Part shown: piece after piece, positions 42,932 to 52,504 of the stretch
Numbering within the stretch: position 1 is the stretch's first letter
Layout: every line of letters begins with the position of its first letter
Source: Burkholderia sp. USMB20
GTDB taxonomy: Bacteria > Pseudomonadota > Gammaproteobacteria > Burkholderiales > Burkholderiaceae
DNA length: 64,000 nucleotides
Assembly (NCBI RefSeq): GCF_000949135.2
Contig: NZ_JTAN02000019.1
Span: 186,001 to 250,000, forward strand
Direction: 5' to 3'
Made by a program: the position numbers and the translations under genes
The notes under the pieces: generated by a model
Databases searched by the model: none
Seen by the model: the letters and a program-made list of their open reading frames with translations, nothing else
What the model was told of the DNA's origin: nothing

Positions 42932-44168
42932 TGCGCACCTCCCCGTCCGCGCCGACGCGCCAGTTCTGGATGCCGTTGTAGTGGTATTGGGAATTGACGC
43001 CGCGCGCGGCGACGAGCGCGTCGCGGGTCGGCTGCACGTAGCCCGTTTCGTCGGTCGCGCGGCTTTGCAGGTCGGCGGGCTCGCCGTTCCAGACCCAGTC
43101 GGCTTCGAAGCGCGTCAGCGCGCGATCGCGCACGTCGCCCGCGAGCCGCGCGGCGCGCCAGGTGCGGCCGCCGTCGGTCGAGACGTCGACCGCGCGCACC
43201 CGGCCGCGCCCCGACCACGCATAGCCGCTGATCGGGTAGTAGCCGTGCGATGCGAGCCGGTGGCCGGCCGACGGGCGCGTGATCACCGATTTCGCGTCCA
43301 TCTCGAACACGAACTGGCGGGCGCAGCCGTTCGGCAGCAGGCTCGTGTACTTCGACGTTTCCTCGCGCGTCATCTCCGGCGCGCGCACGAGCTTCAGCCG
43401 CCGCAGCCACTTGATGTTCGTGTTGCCTTCGAAGCCCGGCACGATCAGCCGCACCGGGTAGCCGTTCTCGGGGCGCAGCCGTTCGCCGTTCTGCGCATAG
43501 ACGACGAGCGCGCGTTCGAGAATCCGGTCGAGCGGCAGGCTGCGCGTCATCGCCGCGCCGTCCGCGCCTTCGGCGAGCAGCCACTGCGCGGCCGGATCGA
43601 CGCCCGTTTCGTCGAGCAGCGTCGACAGCCGCACGCCCGTCCATTCGCAGCACGACAGCAGTCCGTGCGTGAACTGGACGGGCAGGCCGCTCGGGCCGTT
43701 CCATTCGCTGCCGGTATTGCCCGAGCATTCGAGGAAGTGGATCCGCGATTCGGACGGAAAGCGCAGCAGGTCGTCGAGCGTGAAGCTGCGCGGCTCGCGC
43801 ACGAGACCGTGCACGACGACGCGGTGGCGTTGTGCATCGATCTCGGGCACGCCCGCATGATGGCCTCGTAGACGAGGCCGTTCGCGTGATGTCGCCGAAC
43901 AGGTCGGCGAGGGCGTCATCGACGAGCCGGAGCAGGCAACGCCGGCGGCGCGCGCTGCGAGGATGATCGCGTTCGTGCCGCCCGCAGGCATACGGCGGCG
44001 ACAGCAGCGGTGCGCCCGGCGTACGCGCCACGCTCACGTCCAGCGGTGCGAGCGGGCAGCGGCTGGCCCGCGAGCGCGCCGCGGCCGGCAGCATCGCGGC
44101 GGCCAGCCGCCGGCGAGCGGCGCAGCGCCGCGCTCGCCGGCGCGGCGTGGCGGAATGAGAGTCGTCAT
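42924..44168 (-). pseudogene. soxC: SoxC-type molybdenum sulfite dehydrogenase with disrupted 5' end
   Basis: From about 43862 down to 42924 one frame encodes a SoxC-like catalytic and dimer domain: HHAGVPEIDAQRHRVVVHGLV, RIHFLECSGNTGSEW with the molybdenum-ligating cysteine, RLIVPGFEGNTNIKWLRRL and HGYYPISGYAWSGRGRVRAVDVSTDGG. The N-terminal part is split across frames. RHAPLDVSVARTPG-like PLDVSVARTPGAPLLSPPY is in one frame near 44040, NGLVYE in a second near 43870, and the rest in the third, so at least two indels are present. The ATG at 44168 enters a frame that stops after 44 codons; an internal ATG at 43991 would give a 355-residue product without a proper leader. Sequencing error is possible. 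Confidence 0.6.
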
Positions 44169-44292
44169 GAGAGAAGCCGTGCCGCGCGCGGCGCGGCAGC
44201 ATCCGAAAAACGGACATTCTCGGCAACCGGGCGCGACGCGGCAAACAACGATTCCCGCTTTGCTTATCGCGCCGCGCCGGCTGCGCGAACGC

Positions 44293-45477
44293 TCAGAACT
44301 TCACGCGCAGCCCGCTGACGAACGCGAGCTGGCGATTCGTCGACGATGCGCTGCCGATGTTCGAGATCGCCGCGATCCGGCGATAGCCACCGGACGTCGC
44401 GGTGCTCGCATCGCCCGCGGCCAGCTGGTAGATGCCGGACAGGTAAATGTCGGTGCGCTTCGACAACGCATAGTCGAACCCGAGCGTGAACTGGTGCCAG
44501 CGCGGCTTCAGCGTCTGGCCGCCGGTGCCCGGCAAGCCGCTCGCGCGTCCGTCGGTGAACGTGTAGACGCCGATCAGCGTCGCCGCCGGCGTGATCTGGT
44601 AGCGCCCGTTCACGTCGTAGTTGTTGAACTTGCGCGACGAGCCGTCGACATAGTCGAGCTGCGTGTGGCTCCACGCGAAGCCGAGGGTCGCGCGGCCGAG
44701 CGCGTAGTTCGCGCCCGCGACGCCGATCTGCTGCTTGCGCACGCCGCCGTTCAGCCCGTAGAAGAACGCGCCGCTGTAGTCGTTGCCGGTCGTCGTGGTC
44801 GCGCCGCCCACCGCACCGCTCGTGTTCGACGTCGCGTTCGGGTGGTTGAGCCGCACATAGCCGGCGCCCGCCGACAGCGGGCCGTTCACGTAGTTCGCCG
44901 ACACGCCCCATGCGTTGTTGTTCGAGAAGCCGGTGCCCGCGCCGCCGTTCGCCTGGTTGCTGAACGCGTACAGCGCGTCGGCGGTGAAACCGGCGATCGT
45001 CGCGCTGCGGAACTTCACCGCGTTGTTGATCCGGAAGCTCTGGTTCAGGTTGTCGTTGTCGCCGACATGGGTGGCCGGCGACCAGAAACCGGACCCCGCG
45101 TACTGCGCGACGAGATCGGTGATCGGCTCGTACTGGCGGCCGAACGTCAGCGTGCCGAGGTCGGCCTTGCTCAGGCCCACGTACGCGGAGCGGCCGAACA
45201 GGCGGCCGCCCTGGCCAAGCCCGCCGTCGCTCGGCCGGAAGCCGCTTTCGAGCGTGAACACGGCCGCCAGGCCGCCGCCGAGATCCTCGTTGCCTTTCAG
45301 GCCCCAGCGGCTGCCGCTCAGCTTGCCGCTCGTCTGCTGGATGTTGCTCGCGCCGCCCTGGCTGTTCGTATAGGCAAAGCCGGCGTCGACGACGCCGTAC
45401 AGCGTGACGGAACTCTGCGCATGCGCGCCGATGGAACCGATCGAAACCAAACCCAGGACTACCGACTTCTTGATCAT
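44293..45477 (-). CDS. OmpC-type general porin
   Basis: This 394-residue porin has a short signal peptide, then QSSVTLYGVVDAGFAYTNS, the Burkholderia porin start. It also has RWGLKGNEDLGGGLAAVFTLESGF, GRSAYVGLSKADLGTLTFGRQY in the barrel, and the terminal aromatic strand ending RVKF. Sixteen-strand trimeric porins let small hydrophilic compounds through. AGAGG lies seven bases before the ATG at 45477. Its 480-base upstream region holds a perfect 12-bp inverted repeat (45562-45590) and is shared with the divergent DUF3088 gene. It may be regulated together with the sulfur genes. Confidence 0.9.
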   Translation of the reverse strand: MIKKSVVLGLVSIGSIGAHAQSSVTLYGVVDAGFAYTNSQGGASNIQQTSGKLSGSRWGLKGNEDLGGGLAAVFTLESGFRPSDGGLGQGGRLFGRSAYVGLSKADLGTLTFGRQYEPITDLVAQYAGSGFWSPATHVGDNDNLNQSFRINNAVKFRSATIAGFTADALYAFSNQANGGAGTGFSNNNAWGVSANYVNGPLSAGAGYVRLNHPNATSNTSGAVGGATTTTGNDYSGAFFYGLNGGVRKQQIGVAGANYALGRATLGFAWSHTQLDYVDGSSRKFNNYDVNGRYQITPAATLIGVYTFTDGRASGLPGTGGQTLKPRWHQFTLGFDYALSKRTDIYLSGIYQLAAGDASTATSGGYRRIAAISNIGSASSTNRQLAFVSGLRVKF

Positions 45478-45955
45478 GAATAACCTCTTTTTTATGGGTG
45501 AATCTGCGAGGATCACGATGCTATTGACGTCGGTCCGGTCGACGAACGTTCGATCCGTGGTTTGCAATTCGCTGCGCGAGCGAATTGCAATGCGTGCCGC
45601 TGCACGCTCGACGCGTGCGCCGCGATCGCGTCCGGCGCGCGTGCTGCAGCGGACGTATCGGCATGGATGGCGAACATCGCGCGACGGCCATGCGCGGTCG
45701 TGCGCATATCGATCGATGAAATCGTTGGATATCGCGACGAGATCCGTTCGGATGACGATGTTTTTATGCAACGCGGCTCTGTGAGACGCGCGGCCGATGC
45801 GGTAGGCACACCTGCATATCGATTCCGCAAAACGTTGGTAGGGCCGCGCGATGCAAGGCAGTAGAGTCGGGCATCCGGCCGCGAGCCGGCCAGCGCCGGG
45901 CGCAGTGCACGCTGCGTGCAGCCCGGTTGAACCACGAATATGGGAGCCGTGTGAA
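45478..45955. other. Divergent intergenic region between porin and DUF3088 gene
   Basis: The region is 478 bases without a recognisable gene. Besides the perfect inverted repeat at 45562-45590 there is an A/T-richer patch at 45480-45500, next to the porin start, that may hold its promoter. Confidence 0.5.
45562..45590. promoter_or_regulatory. Perfect 12-bp inverted repeat, candidate operator
   Basis: TTGCAATTCGCT and its exact complement AGCGAATTGCAA flank a 5-base spacer GCGCG. There is no T-run after it. It lies 85 bases upstream of the porin start and 366 upstream of the DUF3088 gene, so it could control either. Confidence 0.55.
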
Positions 45956-46300
45956 ATGAGTCGGGATGTGTTGTTTCTGCTGGAACCGGGCTTTGCCGAT
46001 CCGAAGTATCCGGGCCGACACTTCGTCTGTCCTCACGGACTGGCGATCGAAGGCCTGCTTGCGAGCGCGCCCGAGCGGGCCGGCCGCCTCGACGTGCGCC
46101 GGGTCGGTTTCGAACGGCCGCGGCACGCGGTGATCGACGTGCTCGACGACGCGCATCAAGGCCTGCCGGTGCTCGTGCTCGGTAGCGCGCAACCGGCGCC
46201 GGACGACGCGCAAGCGCTCGGCACGACGCGCTTCGTCACCGACCCGCGCCGCATCCTCGATCTGCTGGCCGAGCGCCACGGTTTTCCTTCGCTGCATTGA
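45956..46300 (+). CDS. DUF3088-family protein
   Basis: This 114-residue soluble protein has the pattern DVLFLLEPGFADPKYPGRHFVCPHGLAIEGLLA, which is DUF3088: a short thioredoxin-like fold with a single cysteine at CPHG. RRVGFERPRHAVIDVLDD then leads to LPVLVLGS. Function is not established. I chose the ATG at 45956 and excluded the 35-codon extension upstream; GGGAG lies nine bases before it. It lies 66 bases before the sulfonate-type binding protein, probably in one transcript. Confidence 0.75.
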   Translation: MSRDVLFLLEPGFADPKYPGRHFVCPHGLAIEGLLASAPERAGRLDVRRVGFERPRHAVIDVLDDAHQGLPVLVLGSAQPAPDDAQALGTTRFVTDPRRILDLLAERHGFPSLH

Positions 46301-46366
46301 CGCACGTCGGCCGTCGCGCACGGCGGCTTCCTTTTTCCCTTACCGTTCAATCGACAGGAGTATCCG

Positions 46367-47365
46367 ATGGCGTCAACTTCGGCGGCACGCCGCCGCCTGG
46401 TGCTCGCCGGCGCCGCGATCGCGGCGGGCCCCGCGGTCGCGCGGGTCGCGCTTGCCGCGCCGACCGTCAACGCCGATCTTGCCGGCACCACGCTGCGCGT
46501 CGCGACCTACAAGGGCGGCTGGCGCGCGCTGCTGCAGGCGGCCGGCCTGAGCGACACGCCGTACCGGATCGAGTGGCGCGAGCTCAACAACGGCGTACTG
46601 CACATCGAGGCGCTGAACGCGGATGCGCTCGACATCGGCTCGGGCAGCGAGATTCCCGCGGTGTTCGCCGCACGCCAGAAGGCCAGCGTCCGGTTCATCT
46701 CGCGTACGCGGGAGGATCTGAACAACCAGGTCACGCTCGCGCGCAAGGACACGCCGATCCTCGGCATCGCGGACCTGAAGGGCAAGCGCGTCGGCTACGT
46801 GCGCGCGACGACGTCGCACTATTTCCTGTACCGGCAGCTTGCGGAGGCCGGCCTCGGTTTCGACGACATCCATCCGATCAACCTGTCGCCGGCCGACGGG
46901 TTGTCCGCGTACGACCGCGGCGACCTCGACGCGTGGGCGATCTACGGCTACAACGGCCAGCTCGCGCGCAACCGTTACGGGGCGCGCGTGCTGAAGACGG
47001 GCAAGGGCTATCTGTCCGGCAATTTCCCGATCTATGCGAACCCGCGCACGCTGGACGACCCGCGCCGGCGCGCGGCGACCGGCGATCTGCTGCTGCGGTT
47101 CCAGCGCGCGTACGCGTGGGCGAACGGGCATTTCGGCGCGTATGCGCGGGCGCAGAACGGCGAAACGCGCGTGCCGGTTGCCGATCTCGAGGCGATGTTC
47201 GTGCAGCGCAGCGACGACTATGCACTGCTGCCCGTCACGCCCGACGTGATCGCGCAGCATCAACGAGTCGCGGACGTATTCGCGCGAATCGGCGTGCTGG
47301 ATGGGCCGGCGAACGTTGCGCCGTTCTGGGATACGTCGTTCAACGCGCTGGTGGCGTCGGCGTGA
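46367..47365 (+). CDS. Sulfonate-type ABC substrate-binding protein, orphan
   Basis: This 332-residue protein has a signal peptide with RRRLVLAGAAIAAG (Tat-like twin arginine), then LRVATYKGGWRALLQAAGL, EWRELNNGVLHIEALNADALDIGSGSEIPAVFAA and KGKRVGYVRATTSHYFLYRQLAEAGL. This is the SsuA/TauA family. CAGGAG lies before the ATG at 46367. No ATPase or permease is adjacent; the importer at 36437-38262 could serve both binding proteins. The two binding proteins differ strongly, suggesting different substrates. Confidence 0.85.
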   Translation: MASTSAARRRLVLAGAAIAAGPAVARVALAAPTVNADLAGTTLRVATYKGGWRALLQAAGLSDTPYRIEWRELNNGVLHIEALNADALDIGSGSEIPAVFAARQKASVRFISRTREDLNNQVTLARKDTPILGIADLKGKRVGYVRATTSHYFLYRQLAEAGLGFDDIHPINLSPADGLSAYDRGDLDAWAIYGYNGQLARNRYGARVLKTGKGYLSGNFPIYANPRTLDDPRRRAATGDLLLRFQRAYAWANGHFGAYARAQNGETRVPVADLEAMFVQRSDDYALLPVTPDVIAQHQRVADVFARIGVLDGPANVAPFWDTSFNALVASA

Positions 47366-47415
47366 TGCGCGACCGGCGCTTCAAACGCCGGTAGGTGACT
47401 GTCGCGCGGATCGAA

Positions 47416-47736
47416 TCAGGCGAACGTCGTCGCGACCATGATGCCGAACACCAGGCCGAGCGCGATGCCGGTCAGCCGGCCGTAGATCGACGCGCGCACA
47501 TTGTCGTCCAGCTCGAACGGCGAGCGCTTGTGCTTCCATACGGTGCTGAATGCCACCGGGCGGGTCAGCAGCACGGTGCACGCGATCAGTACCGGCGTCG
47601 CGACGAGCATCGCGATGCGCGGCCCGGTCCAGTCGACGCCATGCATCATCAGCGAAACGAGCACGGCGAGCGGCACCTCGACGCACAGGCCGAGCAGCGA
47701 GCCGCCGACGAAGGAGTCTCCTGGTGATTGGAACAT
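47416..47736 (-). CDS. Small membrane protein, unknown function
   Basis: This 106-residue protein has three hydrophobic segments (LLGLCVEVPLAVLVSLMMHG, IAMLVATPVLIACTVLLT and GIALGLVFGIMVATTFA). No conserved domain is recognised. It is convergent with the preceding binding-protein gene. No partner gene is close. Confidence 0.55.
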   Translation of the reverse strand: MFQSPGDSFVGGSLLGLCVEVPLAVLVSLMMHGVDWTGPRIAMLVATPVLIACTVLLTRPVAFSTVWKHKRSPFELDDNVRASIYGRLTGIALGLVFGIMVATTFA

Positions 47737-48039
47737 GGTCGGTCCGTCCGTTCGAATGAAAGCCGCGCCCGTTTTCGCGCCGTTGAAAATGGTGACCGCG
47801 GTCCTTGCTGAAGCCCGTGGTCGATCGTGTGGCCGGATGTTAAGGCAAATTGTCGACCGGTTGTCGGCTATTCAAGCTATTTAACAAATGTTCGCCAGAA
47901 ACCGGGTATCGTGCGCGGATCGGGACGATTCGCCGCGGTAGCCGTCGGCCGCGCCGTTCCGGCAGACGGCGCCGGGGCGCCGGGGCGACGTGACCGGGCG
48001 GGTGGCGCGTACGCCTGAAGCCAACCAGGGGACTGCAAC
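47737..48039. other. Intergenic region, nothing recognised
   Basis: This 303-base region lies between a divergent small membrane gene and the methyltransferase gene. The right part (47845-47890) is AT-richer and could carry a promoter. No palindromes or protein-like frames were noticed. Confidence 0.5.
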
Positions 48040-48810
48040 ATGATTGACATTCCGGCCAACCATCCGGCGACGATCGCCTGCAAGGTGTGCGGTGCCGACG
48101 CGGACATCTGCGGCGTGGTCGATTTTTCGCGCTGCGGCGCCGACATGATCGCCGGGAAAAAGGTCGATCCGTTCGTGGGCGTGCCGATCTACTACTACGC
48201 GTGCCGGCAATGCGGATTCACGTGTACGCCGGCCTTCGACCGCTGGACGCACGACGATTTTGCGCGTCACGTGTACAACGACGACTACGCGCGCCACGAT
48301 CCGGAGTATCTCGAGCATCGTCCGCAGCAGCACGCCGACCTGATCTGCACCAGCTTTCCGTCGATGCGCGAGACCCGCATTCTCGATTTCGGCTCGGGGC
48401 TCGGGCTGCTGGAAAAGAAGTTGTCCGCGCGCGGCTTCGCGGACGTGACTTCGTATGATCCGTTCAGCCATCCCGTCGCGCCGCAGGGGCAGTTCGATTC
48501 GATCCTGTCGTTCGAGGTCTTCGAGCATCATCCGGATCCGCGAAGCCTGTTCGCCGACATCATCCGCTACCGGGCGCCTGCCGGCGCACTGCTGTTCCAG
48601 ACGTCCCTGATCACGCCGGAGATCCTGGCGCGCGGGATCGAGCAATGGTGGTACTGCGTGCCGCGCAACGGGCATATTTCGTTCTATACGAGCCAGGCGC
48701 TGACGCTGCTGGCGACGCGGCACGGGCTTGAATTCGGCTCGTTCAGCCCGGAGCTGCACGTGGTGTTCGATCGCGCGGCGGCGCCGGGGTGGCTTGCGAA
48801 ATTCTTTTAG
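48040..48810 (+). CDS. Class I SAM-dependent methyltransferase with N-terminal zinc ribbon
   Basis: This 256-residue protein begins with a cysteine-pair region (CKVCGAD and CRQCGFTC) that suggests a zinc ribbon. It then has a methyltransferase core: RILDFGSGLGLLEKKL (motif I), TSYDPFSH (motif II), FDSILSFEVFEHHPDP (motif IV) and LLFQTSLI. This layout resembles sugar or small-molecule O-methyltransferases of the Methyltransf_23 group. The ATG at 48040 has AGGGG upstream. It is convergent with a porin gene and has no operon partners. Substrate unknown. Confidence 0.8.
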   Translation: MIDIPANHPATIACKVCGADADICGVVDFSRCGADMIAGKKVDPFVGVPIYYYACRQCGFTCTPAFDRWTHDDFARHVYNDDYARHDPEYLEHRPQQHADLICTSFPSMRETRILDFGSGLGLLEKKLSARGFADVTSYDPFSHPVAPQGQFDSILSFEVFEHHPDPRSLFADIIRYRAPAGALLFQTSLITPEILARGIEQWWYCVPRNGHISFYTSQALTLLATRHGLEFGSFSPELHVVFDRAAAPGWLAKFF

Positions 48811-48863
48811 CGAAAGGGGCGCGTCGCGTCGATCGCGACATCGGCCGCGGACGTGCGCTTCGT

Positions 48864-49970
48864 CTAGAAGCGATCGATCACGCCGAACTGGATACCGCGC
48901 ACCGACGCACCCGGCCACGAAGGCGTGAGGCCGGTCACGTTCACGCCTCTCAGCGTGTAGGTGGCCTGGCCGCGATTGTGAAGCCACGCGGCACTCGCAT
49001 AGACCAGCACCCGCTTCGACACATCGTATTCGCATGCCGCGCTGAACTGGTCGGCATCGTTGTCGCGGCCCGACCGGTCGCGCAGCCACGTATAACCCAG
49101 CGACGCGCGAAAACGCGCGTTCACCGCGTAGCGTGCGGAAGCCGACACGCCGTCGCTGTGATATCGCGGCGTTCCGCCGTCGCCATTGAAGTACGACAGG
49201 AAGGCCGTCACCGGGCCGAACGCATAGGACACGCCGCCGAGGTTGGCGCGCAGTGCGCCGCTGCCGTGGGTTTGCTGGTGTGCGTACGAAATGCGCAGCG
49301 GGCCGTCATGCCAGGCGAACGTCTCGATGTGGCCTGCCAGCCCGTTGCCGTCGCCGTCCTTCGCGTCGCGCAACGACGCCATGATCGTGGTCGAAAAGCC
49401 GTGCACCTCGGGGGACAGGTACGTGATCGCATTGCTTTCGTACGGCGTGATTTTCGACAGATTGTTCAGCCCCGACGCGATCGTGCCGGCCCCGAACGCA
49501 TCGAGCTGCCCCTTGAACGGGATGTAGATCGGCGAATACTGACGGCCGACCCGCACCGTGCCGTAGCGTGAGCTCACGCCGATCCAGGCCTGGCGGTTGA
49601 ACAACGTGTTGGCGGCGGCCAGGGTGCCGTCCGCCGAGCCGAAGCCGTTCTCGAGATCGAACAGGATCTTCACGCCGTTGCCGATATCCTCCGCGCCGCG
49701 CACGCCGATGCGCGAGCCGCGATACGCGCCGGAATCCATCCGGGCGACGTAACCCGCGCCGGGATTCGTGATCTCGATGCTCGTGTCGATCGTGCCGTAC
49801 AGCGTCACGCTGCTTTGCGCATGGGCCGCCGACGCGTGTGCGGCAATGGCCGTTGCGGCCGCACCGATGCGCAGTGCGAAACGTGTGACGGCCGCCGGCC
49901 GGCGCGATCGGCGGCGTCCCGGCGTGAGGTCGTGATTTCGGATGCGGGAAGCGGGAAAGGAACGATTCAT
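48864..49970 (-). CDS. OmpC-type general porin
   Basis: This 368-residue porin has a basic, Arg-rich start, a signal core (AAATAIAAHASAAHAQ) and then QSSVTLYGTIDTSIEITN. It continues RIGVRGAEDIGNGVKILFDLENGF, FNRQAWIGVSSRYGTVRVGRQYSP, and has a last strand ending VIDRF. The ATG at 49970 fits the signal peptide, though the frame is open much further. It lies 107 bases downstream of the PQQ dehydrogenase gene and on the same strand, so porin and periplasmic oxidation could be co-regulated. Its homology to the porin at 44293 is clear but limited. Confidence 0.9.
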   Translation of the reverse strand: MNRSFPASRIRNHDLTPGRRRSRRPAAVTRFALRIGAAATAIAAHASAAHAQSSVTLYGTIDTSIEITNPGAGYVARMDSGAYRGSRIGVRGAEDIGNGVKILFDLENGFGSADGTLAAANTLFNRQAWIGVSSRYGTVRVGRQYSPIYIPFKGQLDAFGAGTIASGLNNLSKITPYESNAITYLSPEVHGFSTTIMASLRDAKDGDGNGLAGHIETFAWHDGPLRISYAHQQTHGSGALRANLGGVSYAFGPVTAFLSYFNGDGGTPRYHSDGVSASARYAVNARFRASLGYTWLRDRSGRDNDADQFSAACEYDVSKRVLVYASAAWLHNRGQATYTLRGVNVTGLTPSWPGASVRGIQFGVIDRF

Positions 49971-50077
49971 GGACAACGGTAGCATGCAGTCAAGACAGTG
50001 AGGTGACGCGCTGAATGCGGGACGGTGCGGCAACCCTCGCCGCCCCGTCCCGCACGCGATCCGGTCGATTCCGGCGC

Positions 50078-52504
50078 TTACTTGCTGTCGGGCAGGGCGT
50101 AAGCCACCACGTAGTCGCCCCGATCGGGCGACTGGCGCGCGCCGCCTGCCGAGATGACGATGTACTGCTTGCCGCCGATTGTATAGCTCATCGGCGTGCC
50201 CTGGCTCCCGACCGGCAGCCGTGCCTTCCACAGTTCCTTGCCCGTCGAGCTGTCGAACGCGCGCAGGTAGTAGTCCTGCGTTGCGGCGAAGAACACGAGA
50301 CCGCCGCCGGTCGTCAGCGAGCCGCCGATGGTGGGCATGCCGATCGGTGACGGCATGTTCATCTGCACGCCGTGAAGGCGCGTGTCCTTCACGCTGCCGA
50401 GCGGGACTTGCCATGCGATGCGGCGGGTTTTCAGGTCGACCGCGGTGAGGCTGCCGAACGGCGGCTTCTGGCACGGGATGCCGATCGGCGACAGGAAGCG
50501 GTCCTTCAGCACCGAGTACGGCGTGCCGCCGAGCGGCACGGCACCCATGCCCGCGTTCACCGATTCGTTGCCGTCGGAGGCGCCGCCGCGGTTCTTCTCC
50601 TGCTCCAGATGGACCCAGAGGCCCAGGCGCATGTCGTTCACGTAGATCATGTCCGCGTTCGGATCGTACGACAGGCCGCCCCAGTTCATGCCGCCGAGCG
50701 AACCCGGGAAGCTGAGCGAGCGATCGGTGTCCGGCGCGGTGAAGAGGCCGTCGTAGCGCATGCCGCGGAAGATCACGCGGCACATCAGCTGGTCGATCGG
50801 CGTGACGCCCCACATGTCCGAATCCTTGAGCACGTCGGCGCCGATCTGCGGCATGCCGACGGACAGCGGCTGGGTCTTCGAATACGGCTCGTTAGGAATC
50901 GACGCGGTCTTGACCGGATGTTCGACGACCTGAGTCAGCGGCTTGCCGGTCACGCGGTCGAGCACGAACAGCTGGCCCATCTTGGTGCCGACGATCAGCG
51001 CCGGCACGCGCTTGCCGCCTTCCGCGGGGAACTCGATCAGCGTCGGCTGCATCGGCACGTCGTAGTCCCAGAGGTCGTGGTGGACCGTCTGGACGTGCCA
51101 CTTTTCCGCGCCCGTCGTGGCGTCGAGCGCGAGGAGGGACGCGCCGTATTTCTCGTCGAGCGCGGTGCGCTTCACGCCCCACAGGTCGATCGCCGCGTTG
51201 CCCACCGGCATGTAGACCGTGTTCGACGTCGCGTCGTAGGTCATCGGCGCCCACACGTTCGGCGTCGAGCGCACGAAGGTCTTGCCTTGCGCCGGCTGCG
51301 CGTGATCGTCCGGATTGCCCGGATCGAACGCCCACTTCATCTTGCCGGTCATCACGTCGAAGCCGCGGATCACGCCGCCGGGCATGTCGAGCGACACGTT
51401 GTCGGCGACACGGCCGCCCGTGACCACCGTCGTGCCCGCGACCGTCGGCGGGGACGTGAGCTGGTACAACGGGCTCTTCGCGTTACCGAGGCCGGCCTTC
51501 AGGTCGACGATGCCGTGATCGCCGAAGCCGTCGCACAGCTTGCCGGTGTCCGCATCGAGCGCGACGAGCTTCGCGTCGATCGTGTTCATGAAAATGCGGC
51601 GGCGGCACACGGCCGGATCCCCGGACGCGGCGACCGGCAGCACCGGCGTCGATCCGGCGACGGTCGGCTGCACGAGCGGCTTGTCCGCATCGAAGTACGC
51701 GAGGCCGCGGCAGCGCACCCAGACCGTCGTTTTGGTCGGGAACGCATGGCGCCATTTCTCCGTGCCCGTCGCGGCATCCACGGCGATCACGGTGTTGTGC
51801 GGCGAGCACAGGAACAGCGTCTTGCCGACCTGCAGCGGGGTTTGCTGATCTTCCGAGCCGCCGCCGTCCGGGCTGAGCGGCGTGTCGCCGGTGCGGAACG
51901 TCCACGCGACCTGCAGGTGTTTCACCGTGTCGCGATCGATCTGCGCGTAGCGCGTGAAGCGGTCGCCGCCGTCCGAGTGACCGTAGGCCGTCCAGTCGTC
52001 GGTGCCTGCATTGCCGGCCGCCGGCACGGGCGTCTCGGTGCCGAACGTGCCGTGCGGCACGAACATGCCGTAGACGAACGCGCCGTTGCAGGCGAGCAGG
52101 AGTGCGGCAATGCCCCATGCCATGCCGCGTGCGGGTGCCTTGCCTTCGGCACGGCGCAGCAGCGGCCAGGCCGGCGCGAGCAGCATGCCGATCATCGAGA
52201 ACATGAAGATCCGCGCGTTGAGCGGCCAGAACGCGAAGCCGACTTCCCACACGGCCCACAGCGCCGTGGCGATCAGCATCACGAGGTAGATCGCGACCGC
52301 ACTGGCGCGGCGCCGGGCGAGCTGGACGCCGGTCGCACACAGGGCGAGCCCGGCCAGCAGGTAGTACGCGCTCCCGCCACGGGCGACGAGCATGCCGCCG
52401 CCGATGACGAAATAAAGGCCGAGGAGCAGCGAGACCGCGCCCGCGGCGGTCAGGCCGATGCGGGCGGCAGCACGAATCGGCTCTGCAGGGGATTGCTTGG
52501 ACAT
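50078..52504 (-). CDS. Membrane-bound PQQ-dependent dehydrogenase, glucose/quinate/shikimate group
   Basis: This 808-residue protein has five N-terminal membrane segments (to about residue 150) and a PQQ-binding propeller. Visible family motifs are DDWTAYGHSDGGDRFTRYAQI, WTFRTGDTP, TPLQVGKTLFLCSPHNTVIAVDAATG, HHDLWDYDVPMQPTLI, PGSLGGMNWGGLSYDP and TIGGSLTTGGGLVFFAATQDYYLRAFD. It oxidises glucose, quinate or shikimate in the periplasm and passes electrons to ubiquinone. I chose the ATG at 52504; the open frame extends 35 codons further. No pqq biosynthesis genes are in the window. Confidence 0.9.
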   Translation of the reverse strand: MSKQSPAEPIRAAARIGLTAAGAVSLLLGLYFVIGGGMLVARGGSAYYLLAGLALCATGVQLARRRASAVAIYLVMLIATALWAVWEVGFAFWPLNARIFMFSMIGMLLAPAWPLLRRAEGKAPARGMAWGIAALLLACNGAFVYGMFVPHGTFGTETPVPAAGNAGTDDWTAYGHSDGGDRFTRYAQIDRDTVKHLQVAWTFRTGDTPLSPDGGGSEDQQTPLQVGKTLFLCSPHNTVIAVDAATGTEKWRHAFPTKTTVWVRCRGLAYFDADKPLVQPTVAGSTPVLPVAASGDPAVCRRRIFMNTIDAKLVALDADTGKLCDGFGDHGIVDLKAGLGNAKSPLYQLTSPPTVAGTTVVTGGRVADNVSLDMPGGVIRGFDVMTGKMKWAFDPGNPDDHAQPAQGKTFVRSTPNVWAPMTYDATSNTVYMPVGNAAIDLWGVKRTALDEKYGASLLALDATTGAEKWHVQTVHHDLWDYDVPMQPTLIEFPAEGGKRVPALIVGTKMGQLFVLDRVTGKPLTQVVEHPVKTASIPNEPYSKTQPLSVGMPQIGADVLKDSDMWGVTPIDQLMCRVIFRGMRYDGLFTAPDTDRSLSFPGSLGGMNWGGLSYDPNADMIYVNDMRLGLWVHLEQEKNRGGASDGNESVNAGMGAVPLGGTPYSVLKDRFLSPIGIPCQKPPFGSLTAVDLKTRRIAWQVPLGSVKDTRLHGVQMNMPSPIGMPTIGGSLTTGGGLVFFAATQDYYLRAFDSSTGKELWKARLPVGSQGTPMSYTIGGKQYIVISAGGARQSPDRGDYVVAYALPDSK

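Noticed and set aside
48823-48839. GTCGCG-TCGAT-CGCGAC hairpin between the methyltransferase and porin genes
   Set aside because: Short stem in very GC-rich DNA, lacks a T-run; could arise by chance.
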